The notes beneath the pieces were generated by a model that saw only the letters and a program-made list of their open reading frames with translations, did no database searches and had not been told where the DNA came from. 64,000 bases of DNA from Akebia trifoliata (lineage: Eukaryota > Streptophyta > Magnoliopsida > Ranunculales > Lardizabalaceae), in the NCBI GenBank assembly GCA_017979445.1, contig CM030714.1, positions 39,568,308 to 39,632,307 on the forward strand, given 5' to 3'. Made by a program: the position numbers and the translations under genes. Below, piece after piece: positions 1 through 11,734 of the stretch. How positions within the stretch are numbered: the stretch's first letter is position 1; each line of letters opens with the position of its first letter.

Positions 1-256
1 GACCTAGACTGCAACTACACCTTTCATGAATATGTGGAATACTCGTGTTTAGTTTCCACATTCAAGTTGCCACCATTAATCCACTTGTCGATGCCATTCA
101 TCTATTTCAAGTGTTCGAAAGGTGCATAACTAGCATATTTCTATTTCAACAGAGTATAGTTTCTATTTTATTTAAAAAAAATTATAGTATATTATAATAA
201 GTTAGTAGTTCTCTGGACAAACAATGGTAATTCTCATAAAATTTTAAAACATAGGT
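1..256. other. Unique left flank, no gene seen
   Basis: AT-rich sequence with no recognisable coding or structural feature. It is the only part of the left contig before base 13516 without a counterpart in the second copy, because the right-hand contig starts at the equivalent of base 257. Confidence 0.6.
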
Positions 257-618
257 ACCAATTTGTGTCGGCATGTGCAAACACTATTGATCATACCTTT
301 CTTTCTTCAAATGGTTTTTATTGTTGTGTCAAGAATTGTGAGTGTGCTTTGTCTTGTTTTATCATTTCTTAAATTTTTAAAGCATATTTTTTTTCTTTTT
401 TGTAAGAATTCTATAATATTTCCATAATATATGAAATTCTACAATATTTTTAATATATTAATTATGATATTTCTATGAATTAGTTCTATTTCCAAGCTGA
501 TTGAAATATAAATCGGACTAAGAATTTGTTTAGCTGGCCCCAATTATTTGGGATGCATCTTTTGTTGTTCTTTGACTTGATTCTCAATTCTCAGAAGGTC
601 AATATGCTAATAGAAATT

Positions 619-871
619 TACATTGCGTTTGGATAAAGTTTTTTGATGACTTCTACTCTTTTGAGGATCTAGCAAACGTTTGAATAGGTTTTTGTTCTTA
701 TATGGAGAGGTTTTTGCTCTTGCACGGAGAGATTTTTTGCTCTTTGTTAAGAAATTCTAAAAACCTGTTTTTGCGCGGAGAGGTTTTTGCTCTTGCGTGA
801 AGAGATTGAACTTATGTTCTTGTGTGGAGAGGTGTATCCAGACAAGGCCTTAGTTTCTTGACTCTACTGAA
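619..871. mobile_element. Possible MITE with GGATA-type inverted ends
   Basis: The left end GCGTTTGGATAAAG and the right end TATCCAGACAAGGC are imperfect inverted complements. Between them a short motif (GGAGAGGTTTTTGCTC and variants) recurs several times. I see no convincing target duplication. A counterpart lies at about 13979-14231 in copy B. Confidence 0.35.
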
Positions 872-946
872 TATATCTTCTGTCATGTCTTTACATGAAG
901 ATCCTATTATAATTTACAAGTGGGGCTCTTGGTTGGCAAGTATGAA

Positions 947-1158
947 CATGGTTTCAAAACTCGGACGAGACCGAGACATATCGCATGAGTTGTCTTGATA
1001 CCAGGCATCTCGGACGAGATGGACAAACAAGTCAATTTTTCGGATGAGATTTAAAATCCCACATTCATTATTCTCATTTTTAAACGTTTCGAAAAACTCA
1101 TCCGATACAACTTGGTATCTGGCATGGATGAGATGCAAAACCAAGTTTTAAAACCATG
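947..1158. mobile_element. hAT-type MITE (CATGGTTTYAAA family), 212 bp
   Basis: The ends CATGGTTTCAAAACT and AGTTTTAAAACCATG are inverted complements. They are flanked by an 8-bp target duplication, AGTATGAA (939-946) and AGTATGGA (1159-1166), with one mismatch. An 8-bp duplication is the hallmark of hAT transposition. No transposase is present. A second member of the family lies at 8198-8426. The copy B equivalent is 14309-14520. Confidence 0.75.
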
Positions 1159-1579
1159 AGTATGGACCATTTGATGGTCTGAGCTCCATGGATGGAAAAA
1201 TATTTTCCCTTTGAAAATAGTGATTTTTAAGGTATAATAATGTATTTTCTTTATAATTCTATTTCCTGTTGGTAAAGATTTTCCATCCCATCGTGGGAAA
1301 ATCGAAACTACTAATGAACTAAAAACCTGAAAACTCAACTTCGATGTCCATTGAGTCAAGTTGATAATTTGTGCGTCAAACATATTAAATTTTAAATATT
1401 TAAAATTTGGTTTTTAACATTTTACAATAATTAAAATGTTTTTTTTTTTTGTTCAAAGAAATTTAATAATATCAAAGATGACTTGGTTAGATGCTCAATT
1501 AAGTTCCTAGTTGACTTATGATTTGCCATGCTGACTTGGTTAGTAGGTTCCATTTTGGATACATGGTTAGTACGCAGCT

Positions 1580-1672
1580 GACATGGCAAGAGTACAGAAT
1601 GATAAATCTTTTTCTTTGGGATACACATGAAAAAGATCTGCGGTTCTGTGCCCTTACCACGTTAGCCATGTG
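1580..1672. mobile_element. Hairpin MITE, GATACACA family member
   Basis: Imperfect palindrome: GACATGGC...AGAATGATAAATCTTTTTC on the left pairs with GAAAAAGATCTGCGGTTCTG...GCCATGTG on the right, around a GGGATACACAT loop. It shares its arm and loop motifs with hairpins at 41756-41866 and 41952-42070. The copy B equivalent is at about 14941-15034. Confidence 0.5.
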
Positions 1673-3785
1673 AATTCATCATTATTCTTTAAAATTATGC
1701 TGAAAGCCAACTCTGATATATTTTCCTACACCAAACAGTGGAATTCATAGAATTTGTATTTCGTGAAAACGATTTGCCTGCAATCATACAAAGCCTAAAT
1801 AAAAAATGCTCAAGCAAATCTAGAGTTTGTTCTTTTCGATGAAATCAAGTTCGTGGTTCTCCACCCATAAGAAAACCTGGGTTTCATTGGGTAGGAAGAA
1901 ATAATTTGTTTTTGGTTCACTTTATAATTCAAGTGTAAGAATAAGTTATAATTATAACGTAAAAAAGTTACAAGTTGTAACGATTTTGATAAAAATAAAG
2001 CACTAAATCAGATAGCTGGCCCTCTTGAATTTTTGATAAATATTTCAAAAGACAAAGCTGGACCAAAATTAAAGTTGGAAGTCATGTTTGATCGAGAAGC
2101 AATACATCTTTGGAATTGATTAGCAAGCTTCCCATGGATCTGCAGGGAGATTTCAATGCTATATACTCAACCTTAATTTTATTGATATACATTATTTTTA
2201 CCGAAGTAGAAGAAAAAAATCCCTTAATTTTACTGTTAATCCTTGAGACATGTGTCAAAGAACACAGCACATTTGCAAATGTTGATTGATTCTCTCTCTC
2301 TCTCTCTCCCGCAACACAAACACATAACAACAAAACATTATCACAAAGATTTGGAGTTGGCTATACAAACCCTGTTCCTCCACTCCACTTAGTCAAGAAA
2401 CCAAGTCTTTCGTATCGAAAGTGAGTTTATAATATATCTGTTCTAACTTTCTCCATCCAACTTCTTTTGGGTCTTCCTCTCGCTTTCCTCTCAGGTGAAA
2501 ATGCAAAATTTAGAAACCCTGGGCTTAGACATCTAGCACAATGGTAGAAAGAACCCATTTTAATTCTTGGAGATATGAGTTAGAGAGACATTGTGCAAGG
2601 CAGAAATTGAAAGCTCGGTAGAATGATGTTTAAATGCATTCTTATCGATCCTTGAAGCTCTGCAAAAATGGAATGTAAATCATTCTTGACTATTGTGGAT
2701 AAAAATAACAAAGTTGATACAAGAAAATTAAAGCAAATTCAAGATAAAAAACCAGATTGCAGATCTTCTCACAGGGAAGAAACAAATTTGAAAGTAGTTG
2801 GGAGTGTCTATTTTGGGAAAATTCGTCGTGGAGACAAAAATCTCGTGAAATTTGGTTAAATGAGGAGGGTTGAGTGAATTGAGGAGACTTTCATTTGAGA
2901 TTATGAATTTTTTTTACATCAGACCATCTTGAAGATTTTGGTTTTGTAGATGATTTATTTGAATGTTGCATGGAAAGAGGAAAATGGAGATAAAAATGAA
3001 AACATCTGCAAATTCGAATCTTATGAGGATGCACACAAGACTGAAGAAGATTCTAGACATGACAGAATGTCAGTTCTTCAAATACGGTATATGATTTAAA
3101 CTACATAATAATAATAATCTCAAAGCTATTAGCTAATAGATTAAGACCATTACCCCATGAACTCATTATTTCCTCTTCAGATGATTTTGTACCTCCTATA
3201 CATTGAGGAAAGAACACTGCTATTTGCCCACAAATATGTATTATATAAGAAAAAAGGAAAGCATGCGTGGATGGCAATAAAGATGAATACGGCCATATCC
3301 TGTTAAAATTACGAATTCTATGGACTCGGTGACGAAGTAATTTGATCAATAAAAGAAAATGTGTGCCCACCTTTTCTTTCTCCATTTTCCTTAATGGGTC
3401 TCCAAGTGGTGTGTCCAAAACCTTCTAGGGGCCTTGAACAGGGTACCCCCTTGCACCCTATTTCTCATAATTGTGACTGAATCTTTATTTCGCATGATGT
3501 TGAAAGCAGAACAAGAAAACAAAGTTCCGGTGGAAGTAAAAAAGACAAAGCCCATGTGTTACACTCGTTATTTTCAAACAATTCATTCATCATTTGTAAT
3601 GCTATCGTGATGGAAGTTGGAATTTGGAAACACCAAAGGGCTAATGGATAAGTACTCCGGAGTTCATGAAGTATACGAAATCAGTAAATGTACAACAAAC
3701 ATGTGCCAAATAGAATAGAAAAATGCTTGCAAGACAAATGGGACTGGAAAGAACAATTCCAAAAGGAACTATAATGGGCCAAGTT
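1673..3785. other. Non-coding stretch, nothing recognised
   Basis: Short open frames only, for example a 63-codon plus-strand frame at 2668-2859 that I cannot assign. There is a (CT)n tract near 2290-2310. No splice-consistent gene was recognised. The same holds for the equivalent part of copy B (about 15035-17145). Confidence 0.5.
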
Positions 3786-4065
3786 TTTTTTTTTTTGATA
3801 GATAAAAATATCATTTCATTAAGACAGTCGAGATGACCGATGCAAAGAAACAATACAAGAAACGCGCAATTAAGCGGATGCAATGCTACAAATATGGTCC
3901 CATCTTACAACAAAATCTTAAAAAAAAGACCCCCCTAAACTCTTTGAATACCGAGCACACAAAAAAACAACAAATGCAACATTGACATAACGATGTTATC
4001 AATTGTCTCGCATTTTCCTTCAAAAGTGCGGAATTATACTTGGGCTATACATTCAAAATCTAAGG
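3786..4065 (-). mobile_element. 5'-truncated LINE 3' end (LINE-C)
   Basis: A poly-T run with GATAGATAAAAATATCATTT marks the 3' tail of a minus-strand LINE. The following bases resemble the 3' end of LINE-B at 11735 and 25100 (shared motifs AACAACAAA, CACCCCTAAACTC or its variant, and ATTTTCCTTCAAAA). Only the tail remains, as expected of incomplete target-primed reverse transcription. Copy B equivalent: about 17147-17425. Confidence 0.6.
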
Positions 4066-5345
4066 GCATGTTTGAGAATCCAAAAATCGGGGCAAGTCAA
4101 GGTCAATTTTAGTCTGAGCATATAGATATCGTTTGGCAACTTTGTGAGGTGCAAATTTCGAAACTCACATATAAGATTTTTGGCCCTAAAACTAGTTCAA
4201 CTATTTCTTTTTTGAAACAGGTTTGCAAAGGAGCAAAAAAACAAAATTCAGAAAAGGCCTTTCTCTTTGTCCGACAACCAAAGCACAGAACTAGTTCCAT
4301 TTGAAACCAAGGAAGTCAAGAACTAACCTTGAACCATATTTTTTGCCTCTCAACTCTATCTTTTATCAAGTCATTTGACTCTAGATCTTTTCTTCCTACC
4401 TCAATCCACCTTTTTCCACCTCCCTGTTGCATTTTAGAACATTCGACTAACAACAAAGTGCTCATGCTCACTTGAGCGGCTGAGCTATCCCTGGTCTTTG
4501 TCATATGTTCTCAATTCCCAAACCATCTCAACAAACACTCCTTCATCTAAGTTCTATCTCAACATCCTCACATCTGTTGTCCTCATTCCATGACTTATTG
4601 TTTCTTGGCGGCTCAAAATTCTGCTCTACCCCTTGTTGGCAATCCACAAGGATTTATCCCGTCTTACCTGGTATGTGTGGTTGGTGGGGTATCGCATGTA
4701 CCCGGGGGGATTTGGGGGAGATGTGATGATCCAAGAGACAATTTCCTCACCCCTACTAGTCGGGTCTATGGGTCCCGATATCCTTGTTATAAAATAAAAT
4801 AAAAAACAAAAAAATCTGCTCTATAAATATACCCATGTATGGTTTTGCTATGGGGTAAGCTTGTATTCAATGAGATCAACAACTCAAAGGTGAAAGCGGG
4901 TTTGAACCCATGCATGTCTGTATCAACACTCACAAACTTAGCAAGTTGGAACCTTCAAATGTCTACTTTTTTTTTCGATAAATTTTAGATTTAAGATTAT
5001 GTAATTGAAAACTAATTTTTGGTAACATCCACTCCCCACATGTTCAGTTAATCAGTTGATCAAGAGAACTTTGATCATCCTAAAAGGCAAGGATCTTAAT
5101 CTTTCCGTCAAGAATATCAAATAAATAAATAAAAAGGTTGAGACTTGGAAATAAAACAATATCCTATATAAATAACACAAGAATACAAATGTCACCTACA
5201 TATTTCCACTTTAAATCCATTAATTAATAACAATAAAAATTATTCACTCAATTTAACACCACCTCACAAATTTCATAAAAACAATAATAATAATAATAAT
5301 CAAAAACAGATTACAACTCAATAAATTTCTCTTACAGTCTCTACA
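4066..5345. other. Non-coding stretch downstream of trihelix-like gene
   Basis: No gene recognised. A G-rich segment (about 4660-4780) looks like a fragment of a dispersed repeat but has no termini I can define. The last few hundred bases are very AT-rich and probably include the 3' UTR of the minus-strand trihelix-like gene. Confidence 0.5.
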
Positions 5346-6557
5346 TTACATGAAATGCGAATCTGAGTTGGTGCCGGGTTTGCTGTCATCACCCACCAAA
5401 CCATTGGGATGTTGTAAATTCTGCAAAACCTGCGGAGGCAAAGCACCAAGTCCACCACCCAATCCATCATTTCCCGATCCAAAGAATTGACACATAAGCC
5501 GAACCAATACCCCAAGAACCTGCATTTGGTTCTGTGACGCATCTGCTTGCATCTGCATCATTTGTTTCTCATGCTCAATCTGCATTTCCACCATTCTCTC
5601 TCTCCACGCCATCTCCTCCTCTTCTCTCTTCTCTTCCATCTTCATCAACCACAACCGTCGATCTTCATTAAATTCTCTCTCGAATCGTAATCTCCGCTCA
5701 AATTCTCTCCTCACCCATACTCTCTGCCTCTCCTCCCATTCAAATTCCCGAAGCTCTAACCTCTCCTCTCTCTCCCTCCATCGCTCTTCCTTCCCATTCT
5801 CCCTCTCTCGATTCCTCTCCTCTCGACTCATAGTCTCCTCTTCTCTACAAATCTCCCTCTCTCTTCGTTGCTCTTCTCTCGTACCCAACAATTCTCTCAA
5901 CTCCAAAATCTGTGATCCCATAAACCCTAACCCACCATCTTTCTTCAATCTCTTCGCAGTAATCGATCCCAAATTCTCCTCTTCATCGCTCGATTGAATT
6001 CGAACCTTCTCCTCCTCTCCCCGACCATCATTCCCATTACTACAAACACCAAAAACACAACACCCATCTTCTTCCATCACTCCCCCTCGCTTCGTCGAGG
6101 TTCCAACCTCGAGATCCACATCTCCAAACACCTCCTTATACTTGAAGAAATTGGTCCAATGATCCTGACCGACCGTCCGTCCAGTTGAACTCATCATCTG
6201 AAACCCTAATCTTCCGTTTGACACCAAGGTACTGGTGACGCATGTTCTGAACCTTGATTGACACGTCACGCCAAGACCAACGAAAGGGGAAGTTAATTGG
6301 GTCTAGAAGGTGATGCAGGGAATTAACGTGGTCCGCGATGGGCTGGAATTTTCTCTCTCTGGTCTTAAGTTTTCTGAGGGTTCCTGATATTTGGAGATCT
6401 GCGTATCTTTTATTAGGGCTTCTTCTTCTTCTTCTCTAGGGTTCTGTTTACAGAGTTTAGGGTTTAGGGTTTCTGATTCAGACAGTAAACAGTTCAGTCT
6501 TAAAAAACTGGAAAGAGTGGAGGCTGTCCGGCTCAGCTGCCTTACTATCATATTCAT
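5346..6557 (-). pseudogene. Trihelix / Myb-SANT-like DNA-binding protein, frame-damaged (copy A)
   Basis: Probable plant trihelix-like transcription factor, presumably nuclear. The C-terminal frame (5346-6269) reads through a tryptophan-rich segment (DHWTNFFKYKEVFGDV), an acidic stretch, a long Arg/Glu-rich coiled coil of about 110 residues, a Met/Gln-rich segment and a Gly-rich tail. The N-terminal part (EEEEE run and the WSWSDVSIKVQNMRHQYLG helix region) lies in other frames. Two shifts separate them. One, near 6165 between NWTDG and DHW, is shared with copy B. The other, near 6405, is a one-base loss in a poly-T run seen only in copy A. Both copies are intronless. A telomere-box-like AAACCCTAAACCC motif lies near 6460 at the 5' end. 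The family assignment rests on motif recall only. Confidence 0.6.
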
Positions 6558-7749
6558 ACAATGGGGAAAGTTACATGGTAATTTAGAAAAAACCCTCTAG
6601 TTTTTTAGTGAATATTTGAGATACCCATGCAATTGCATGTCAAAATGGTGCCATACCCTTGACTCTAGTCTTTTATGTGAGACCAAGTTAAAATGACCAA
6701 AATACTCTCCATTTTCATCATCTGGCCAAAACATCGACTTCAACCTTTGATCTCTATGAGGATAAAACGTTTCAATTTATTTGGCAACTTTTGTATTTTC
6801 TTTTTTTCCTACATAAATATTTGATTTATTTAAAAAAAAAAAAAAAAAAAACTATTCATTTAGATAAAAACTTCATCTTTATGGGAGGATAACTTCGTCC
6901 TAATCAAATTAGTGACATATGTTACATCCAAGATTCTCATTCTACAAAATACTTAAGTCCAAAGACTAGTACAATCATAGTTACACTTGGGATATTTTCT
7001 TATAATGCAAAACCAAATATGGAAAAATGAAGGATAAGGGTGGATTTACAGTGGGGGTTGTGGGGTTGAAGGATGAAGGATAGGGGCGTGGTTGTAGGGG
7101 CACTTGCCTCCACAAGAAATTTTGAAGACTATGTATTAATGAGTTATTGCGACAGATATTAATGACAGATAAAAAATATTTGTTACTATTGTCTCTAAAT
7201 TATTTTTTTCCTGTCTTAGTTGGCCCCACAATTTTTTGTCTACTTTTGATTGCCCCCACATGAGCAAAATCCTAGCTCCTCCCTAACGAAGGATTTTTGG
7301 GGAAAGCAATTGCAAGAAGTTGAAGGTGGGAGTATTTTCAATCATTTTACATAATCTATCTAAGAAGATCGTGGTCAAGGGGTGTTTTGACATTAGTTTG
7401 AAAAGCAAGGATACCCTAATATTCTTCGAAAGCTGAAAATGATTTTTTCTCTTATGTGGATGGCTGACTTGGAGAGAGTGAATAACACGATTGTTTGTAC
7501 CACGCGTACTTTAAAACTCCATCCTTTTTTTGCCACTTGGTGGAATTCTATTGGGGAAAGGTTTTTACAGGATCCTCAAAGTATAACTTTGATGTTAAGT
7601 GGCTGCATCATAATGAACTAGCGGAATTGACTCATGAGAGTCACTAGATTGGTCTACTAGACCGAAGTCAAGGGGGTAGGTTATCAAGTTTGAACATTGG
7701 GATGTATCCCTATTTTTTTTAACAAAAAACAGGGGTTACCTTACAATTA
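6558..7749. other. Intergenic stretch, nothing recognised
   Basis: Contains a long A run near 6832-6850 and short plus-strand frames (for example 7439-7621) that I cannot assign. The frames differ between the two copies by single-base indels, which argues against coding. The copy B equivalent is about 19923-21115. Confidence 0.5.
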
Positions 7750-8898
7750 GGGTGATTTAAACATATGCCTCCAAGCAAATATTTGAGATATCCCCCTGTT
7801 TTACAAGTGATGACATGCCCCTCTTGACAAAATTTTCTTCTTGAGACTAATATGAAATGACTTAAACACCCTTGTGAAGTTGTTAATATCAAGCTTAAAC
7901 ATATTAAAAAACTAATACAAAAGTGACTTAAATGTGTTTATCAAGCTTAACCTATTTTTAGTATGTTCAACCTCCTCTTTAATGTAAATGGAAAATCCTT
8001 GAATTTTTATTTATAAAAAAATCAGCCTTCTCCTTCTTGAAAAATTCATTAGTATTTTGTTTTGATTTTTTTATATTTATTTATGACAAAGGTTCAAGAT
8101 TTGTAGGCCTAACTAGTAGGGATGAGGCAATTGACCTCTTAGAACATCATATCTCACCCAAATCACTCAAGTACATGCAATACTCTCACAACCACACCAT
8201 GGTTTTAAATCTTGTTTGAAACTGAGATGATTTATCTGTGTTGTCTCAATATCATTTATCAACGAGACAAGTTGATAAGTCATTTCAAAGACATGATTTG
8301 TTCTAATTCTAAGCCATTTTTTGAAATCTCATCTAAGACGACTCAAATAAATCAAACATCTTGTTCGAGACAACTCAGTCTTATTCAAGGACTAGACGTG
8401 ATGTCAAAATGAGTTTTAAAATCATGAACCACACATACCAAGTAAGTAGGGATGAGTCCTTGTGGGTCGTCAACGAGAGTGTTTAAACTCAAGACCTCTC
8501 CCTTAATGGAATCCGCCTTGGCCATTGCAACCAATGCTTCTTGGTATGTTCTTTAGTTGTTCAGTATTCTTAAGGTTGAAGAAAATTCTAAAAAATATTT
8601 CATTTTCAAAATTTAACTTGTATAATTATCCTCCATTTTTCCACAAAAATATATATCCTTTTACTTCTCTAAAATTTATTCTTATTTTTAGAAGTTTGAA
8701 GGTTGAAGAAGAATGTTAAGAAGGTTGAAAGATGATTAGAGGTTTTTTCATGGGTTGAAGAAAAGGGCGTTTAAGTCATTATATATATGTCTCATTAAAA
8801 AACCCTAGGTCAGGGGGAGAGAGTACGTCAACAGTTTGAAAACATAAGGGTATATTTAGTATTGATCAAAATATGGAGGGGTATCTTTAAATCACCCC
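7750..8898. mobile_element. Mutator-like or other TIR element upstream of EXL gene
   Basis: The left arm starting GGGTGATTTAAACATAT and the reverse complement of the right arm (GGGTGATTTAAAGATAC) align over about 150 bp, including AAATGACTTAAACACCC against TAATGACTTAAACGCCC. There is no transposase frame. The 9-bp flanks (TTACAATTA and CATCCTCAT) do not match, so the boundary or class is uncertain. The right arm ends about 515 bp before the EXL TATA box. Copy B: about 21116-22263. Confidence 0.6.
8198..8426. mobile_element. hAT-type MITE nested in TIR element, 229 bp
   Basis: The ends CATGGTTTTAAATC and GAGTTTTAAAATCATG are inverted. They are flanked by a perfect 8-bp target duplication, AACCACAC (8190-8197 and 8427-8434). 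Same family as 947-1158. It sits inside the larger inverted-repeat element 7750-8898 and is therefore the younger insertion. Copy B: 21564-21792, also flanked by AACCACAC. Confidence 0.8.
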
Positions 8899-8987
8899 AT
8901 CCTCATTTTTCTCTTCTTCTTAATTCTTCCTCATTTTATTTTTCTCTCTTATTATCGACCGACAGCAACAGCGAACGTGGGTGAAAT

Positions 8988-9010
8988 CTCCCTCTCTCTC
9001 TCTCTCTCAA
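8988..9010. repeat. (CT)n microsatellite in EXL leader region
   Basis: A CT dinucleotide run, with another CT-rich run near 9078-9100. CT-rich tracts are common in plant promoters and 5' leaders. The run is shorter in copy B (about 22355-22372), consistent with allelic slippage. Confidence 0.7.
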
Positions 9011-9412
9011 ACTAGAAGGGCTTTGCTGAGTTGTTGATCCGTTCCTCCTTTCCCCTAAAGAGCTCTTACAGGTGAGTCTCTCTCTCTCTATCTCTCTATT
9101 TCTTCTCTGCAAAATGTAATTCTAGAGTTAAAACCCCAACTTTAACTTCATTTGAAATCTATGTATGATCCATTACAACCCTAATATTCATTATTGAAGA
9201 ACATAACGGTCATAACTGTAAAAAACCGAATCTCTTCAAACCCTAGAATTTTAGGTTATACACATGTTTCGTACCCATCATTGACCGAGTCATGATATTG
9301 ATTTTTTTATTTTATTTTATTTATTTATTTTTTTAAATTTATGCGTTGGAATCCGTTATTTAATTCCCAACTTTAAACCCCTTCTCATGGTTATCCTTCG
9401 ACCTCTCTTATG

Positions 9413-9421
9413 TATAAATAG
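9413..9421 (+). promoter_or_regulatory. TATA box of EXL gene
   Basis: TATAAATAG lies 36 bases before the ATG at 9457. The leader implied is very short. The same motif is at 22777-22785 in copy B. Confidence 0.7.
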
Positions 9422-9456
9422 AGGCTCAACAAACACAATAACAAGAGAAAAACACA

Positions 9457-10413
9457 ATGACGTGGCTTTCTCTTCACCCAAACCCCCTTATTGTCATTAG
9501 TACTATATCTGTTATTGTTCTTCTCCTCCCTATTGGATCCTGGGCACATGGTCCGGATCCGGGTGCTAACCCGATCTTCCAATACCATAGGGGACCCATA
9601 TTAAAGGGTCAACTCAACCTCGGCATCCTATGGTATGGATGTTTCGGGCGTGCTCAAAAAATGATCCTTCGTGATTTCATCCATTTGCTTAACGCAAATC
9701 ACAACACTATCACGGCTCCACAGGTTTCTACTTGGTGGAGTATCGTGGAGCAATACCAATCCGTAATCCGTGGGAGTACCCGAACGAGGAGTCCGGGGAT
9801 ACGGGTACATATCGTGAAGCAGAAAACAGACAAATTATATTCGGTAGGAAAAATTGTGACCCAAGACTTCTTCCCTACTCTTGTAGCAAAAGCTACCGGG
9901 GGCATGTCATCAATGATAGCGGTGATATTTATGGCTAGGGACGTGTCAGTCGGTGGCACGTGTATGGGTCGGTGCTCGAGACATGGCACAGTGGGTGAGG
10001 GCCCGTTTCGTAGTTTATACATGGTTGTGGGGAACCCAGAGACCGAGTGTCCTGGCACGTGTGCATGACCGTTTCATAAGGCTGATTATGGGCCTCAGTC
10101 ACTGCCATTTCAACCACCGAATGGGAATGTTGGTGCTGATGCAATGGCGATTGGCTTGGCTACAGCCTTGGCTGGAACTGTGACGAACCCTTATAATACA
10201 GGGTTCTTCCAAGGGTACGAGACTGATCCGGCTGAGGCCGTGTCTGCTTGTTCGGGGATATTTGGTAGTGGTGCATTTCCAGCGTATGCTGGTAAGGTTC
10301 ATATGACTCCGAGTACTGGTGGGCGCTTCAATGCTCATGGGGTGAATGGTAGGAAGTTCTTGCTCCCGGCTGTGTGGAATCCGAAAACTGGCTCATGTTG
10401 GACACTCATGTAA
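9457..10413 (+). pseudogene. EXORDIUM-like (PHI-1/EXO family) protein with in-frame TGA at a conserved Trp (copy A)
   Basis: EXO/EXL proteins are secreted plant apoplast proteins linked to cell expansion and brassinosteroid or carbon-status responses. One frame of 318 codons, a usual family length and intronless, runs from ATG 9457 to TAA. It starts with a hydrophobic signal peptide (about residues 1-30). It then shows family hallmarks: YHRGPILKGQLNLGILWYG, STWWSIVEQY, a DVSVGG..CMGRC segment, GNPETECPGTCA, the T(V)TNPYNTGFFQG region, EAVSACSGIFGSGAFP, and a C-terminal GRKFLLPAVWNPKTGSC. The only break is codon 204 (10066-10068), TGA where the family has TGG (Trp) in the CAWPFH context. The frame stays open and conserved after it. 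The start was chosen for the signal peptide and the TATA box just upstream. It may be a recent nonsense allele. Copy B has the same stop. Confidence 0.85.
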
Positions 10414-10476
10414 TTGATATCAGAGCTACGTACTATGACATTTGAATTTTAAGGGGTTATAAAATTTCATTTTGGG

Positions 10477-10482
10477 AATAAA
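10477..10482 (+). terminator. Polyadenylation-signal-like AATAAA after EXL
   Basis: AATAAA about 65 bases past the stop codon, in an AT-rich 3' flank. Copy B has the same motif at the equivalent site. Confidence 0.4.
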
Positions 10483-11465
10483 AGTGGCAAAATTTGCAAT
10501 TTAAATGGGTGAGTTTTTGAAGATAATGAAGGATTAAAACGTGCCTAATTCAAAATAATAAAAAATAACTTGCCTGATTTGTCATTCAATCTGTTTGCTT
10601 TAGCGACAAATCATTTTCCATCTCTCTAGCACTTCAATTAGTGCAGTCATTGCCTCCAAAAAATGATTACTATCCAGAAAGTGCTCTTCTTTAGTCCTTA
10701 CCCATCACATTGTCCCTAGGATTTTCAATGGATCAGATTCGTATTTGGTTGGTACTAAATTGGTATTAATCTGATAAGAAATTTATTAGACCCAACATAA
10801 TATATGCTGTTCCAGATCCAAATCTGATCCCATTCAATTTGATAAAAGTATATATAAAATATAATATACATTATATTTGATTTCATGCATTTTGATGGAT
10901 GCATTCCATTGGAATTTCATTTTATAAAGCTGAGCAATTTTTTTTCGCAATCATCTTACGACCAACAACAAGGATTGCGCTCTTGGCCTCTTTTCACATG
11001 AATGGGGTAGCATCTAGATGGTTTCATGATTTTTTTGTGTGTGTGTTTTTGTGATGGATGATTGATGTTTTATTGATTGAGTTGAGCTGAGCTTGAGCTC
11101 AACTCTGTTTCACATGCCCTGATCAAGATTGGTCCAACTTGGCTTGTTTTGAGAGCCTCTTCAATTATTATAGTGAAAACAAGGCATTAGACACTCCTAT
11201 CCTGAAAAACTTGATGCATGGCATATTTGTACAATTATTTCTTAATTTTGAGACATGCACTGTCATATGAATGTTAGGGACTGGCAGATTTTTACACACA
11301 CTGCCAACTTGACACAACCCTCCTTTATCCTAGCTTGGATTGGCAATGTGGTATAAAGGGAAAACCACAACAAGCTGAGTTAACTAGATTAATGTTTTGA
11401 AACTATATCACTGGTACTTTCTTACTATTTTCACTTGTTCGTCATTTCTTGTTGCAATCATATAG
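10483..11465. other. Intergenic stretch, nothing recognised
   Basis: AT-rich, with short repetitive pieces (a GATCAGATTCG / CAAATCTGATCC segment near 10730-10840 resembles hAT MITE interiors elsewhere in the window). No gene seen. Copy B equivalent: about 23847-24829. Confidence 0.5.
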
Positions 11466-11734
11466 GGTTCGATTGTTCCATCTAAAGTTTCTTTTTTCAT
11501 CTAGACTTCCCCCTTTAGATAAGATTCTGATGTTAGAGAACCTCATGGTTAGTTTTTTTTCCTTAAATTTGTTAACTATTGTCCACTATGCAAAGCTAGT
11601 GGGGAGTCAGTAGACCACATTTCTCATTCATTGTTCTTGTGCTAGAGATATCTGGTTTTCTTTCACTTCCTCGATAAGCATTGATTGGGTCTTCTGCTAG
11701 TCTGTGTTTCTTATTTTTCAAGGCTGGGTTTCAA
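11466..11734 (+). mobile_element. LINE-A left piece, copy A (zf-RVT remnant)
   Basis: A degraded plus-strand frame reads the zinc-binding region that follows LINE reverse transcriptase: VPSKVSFFI, a KILMLENLM-like stretch and CPLCKASGESVDHI. It stops where the LINE-B poly-T begins. In contig B the matching C-terminal remainder resumes at about 35771. Confidence 0.65.

Noticed and set aside
2668..2859. 63-codon plus-strand frame as a small gene
   Set aside because: A vague resemblance to LINE ORF1-like sequence, but no motif strong enough to support a call.
6456..6476. Telomeric repeat remnant (TTTAGGG)
   Set aside because: Only two to three units, at the 5' end of a gene. This fits a telo-box promoter or leader motif, not an interstitial telomere.
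10066..10068. TGA in EXL as selenocysteine
   Set aside because: Land plants lack selenoprotein machinery and the expected residue is Trp; a nonsense mutation is simpler.
9628..10338. Minus- and alternative-frame ORFs over the EXL gene
   Set aside because: Shadows of the conserved plus-strand frame; they show no family motifs.
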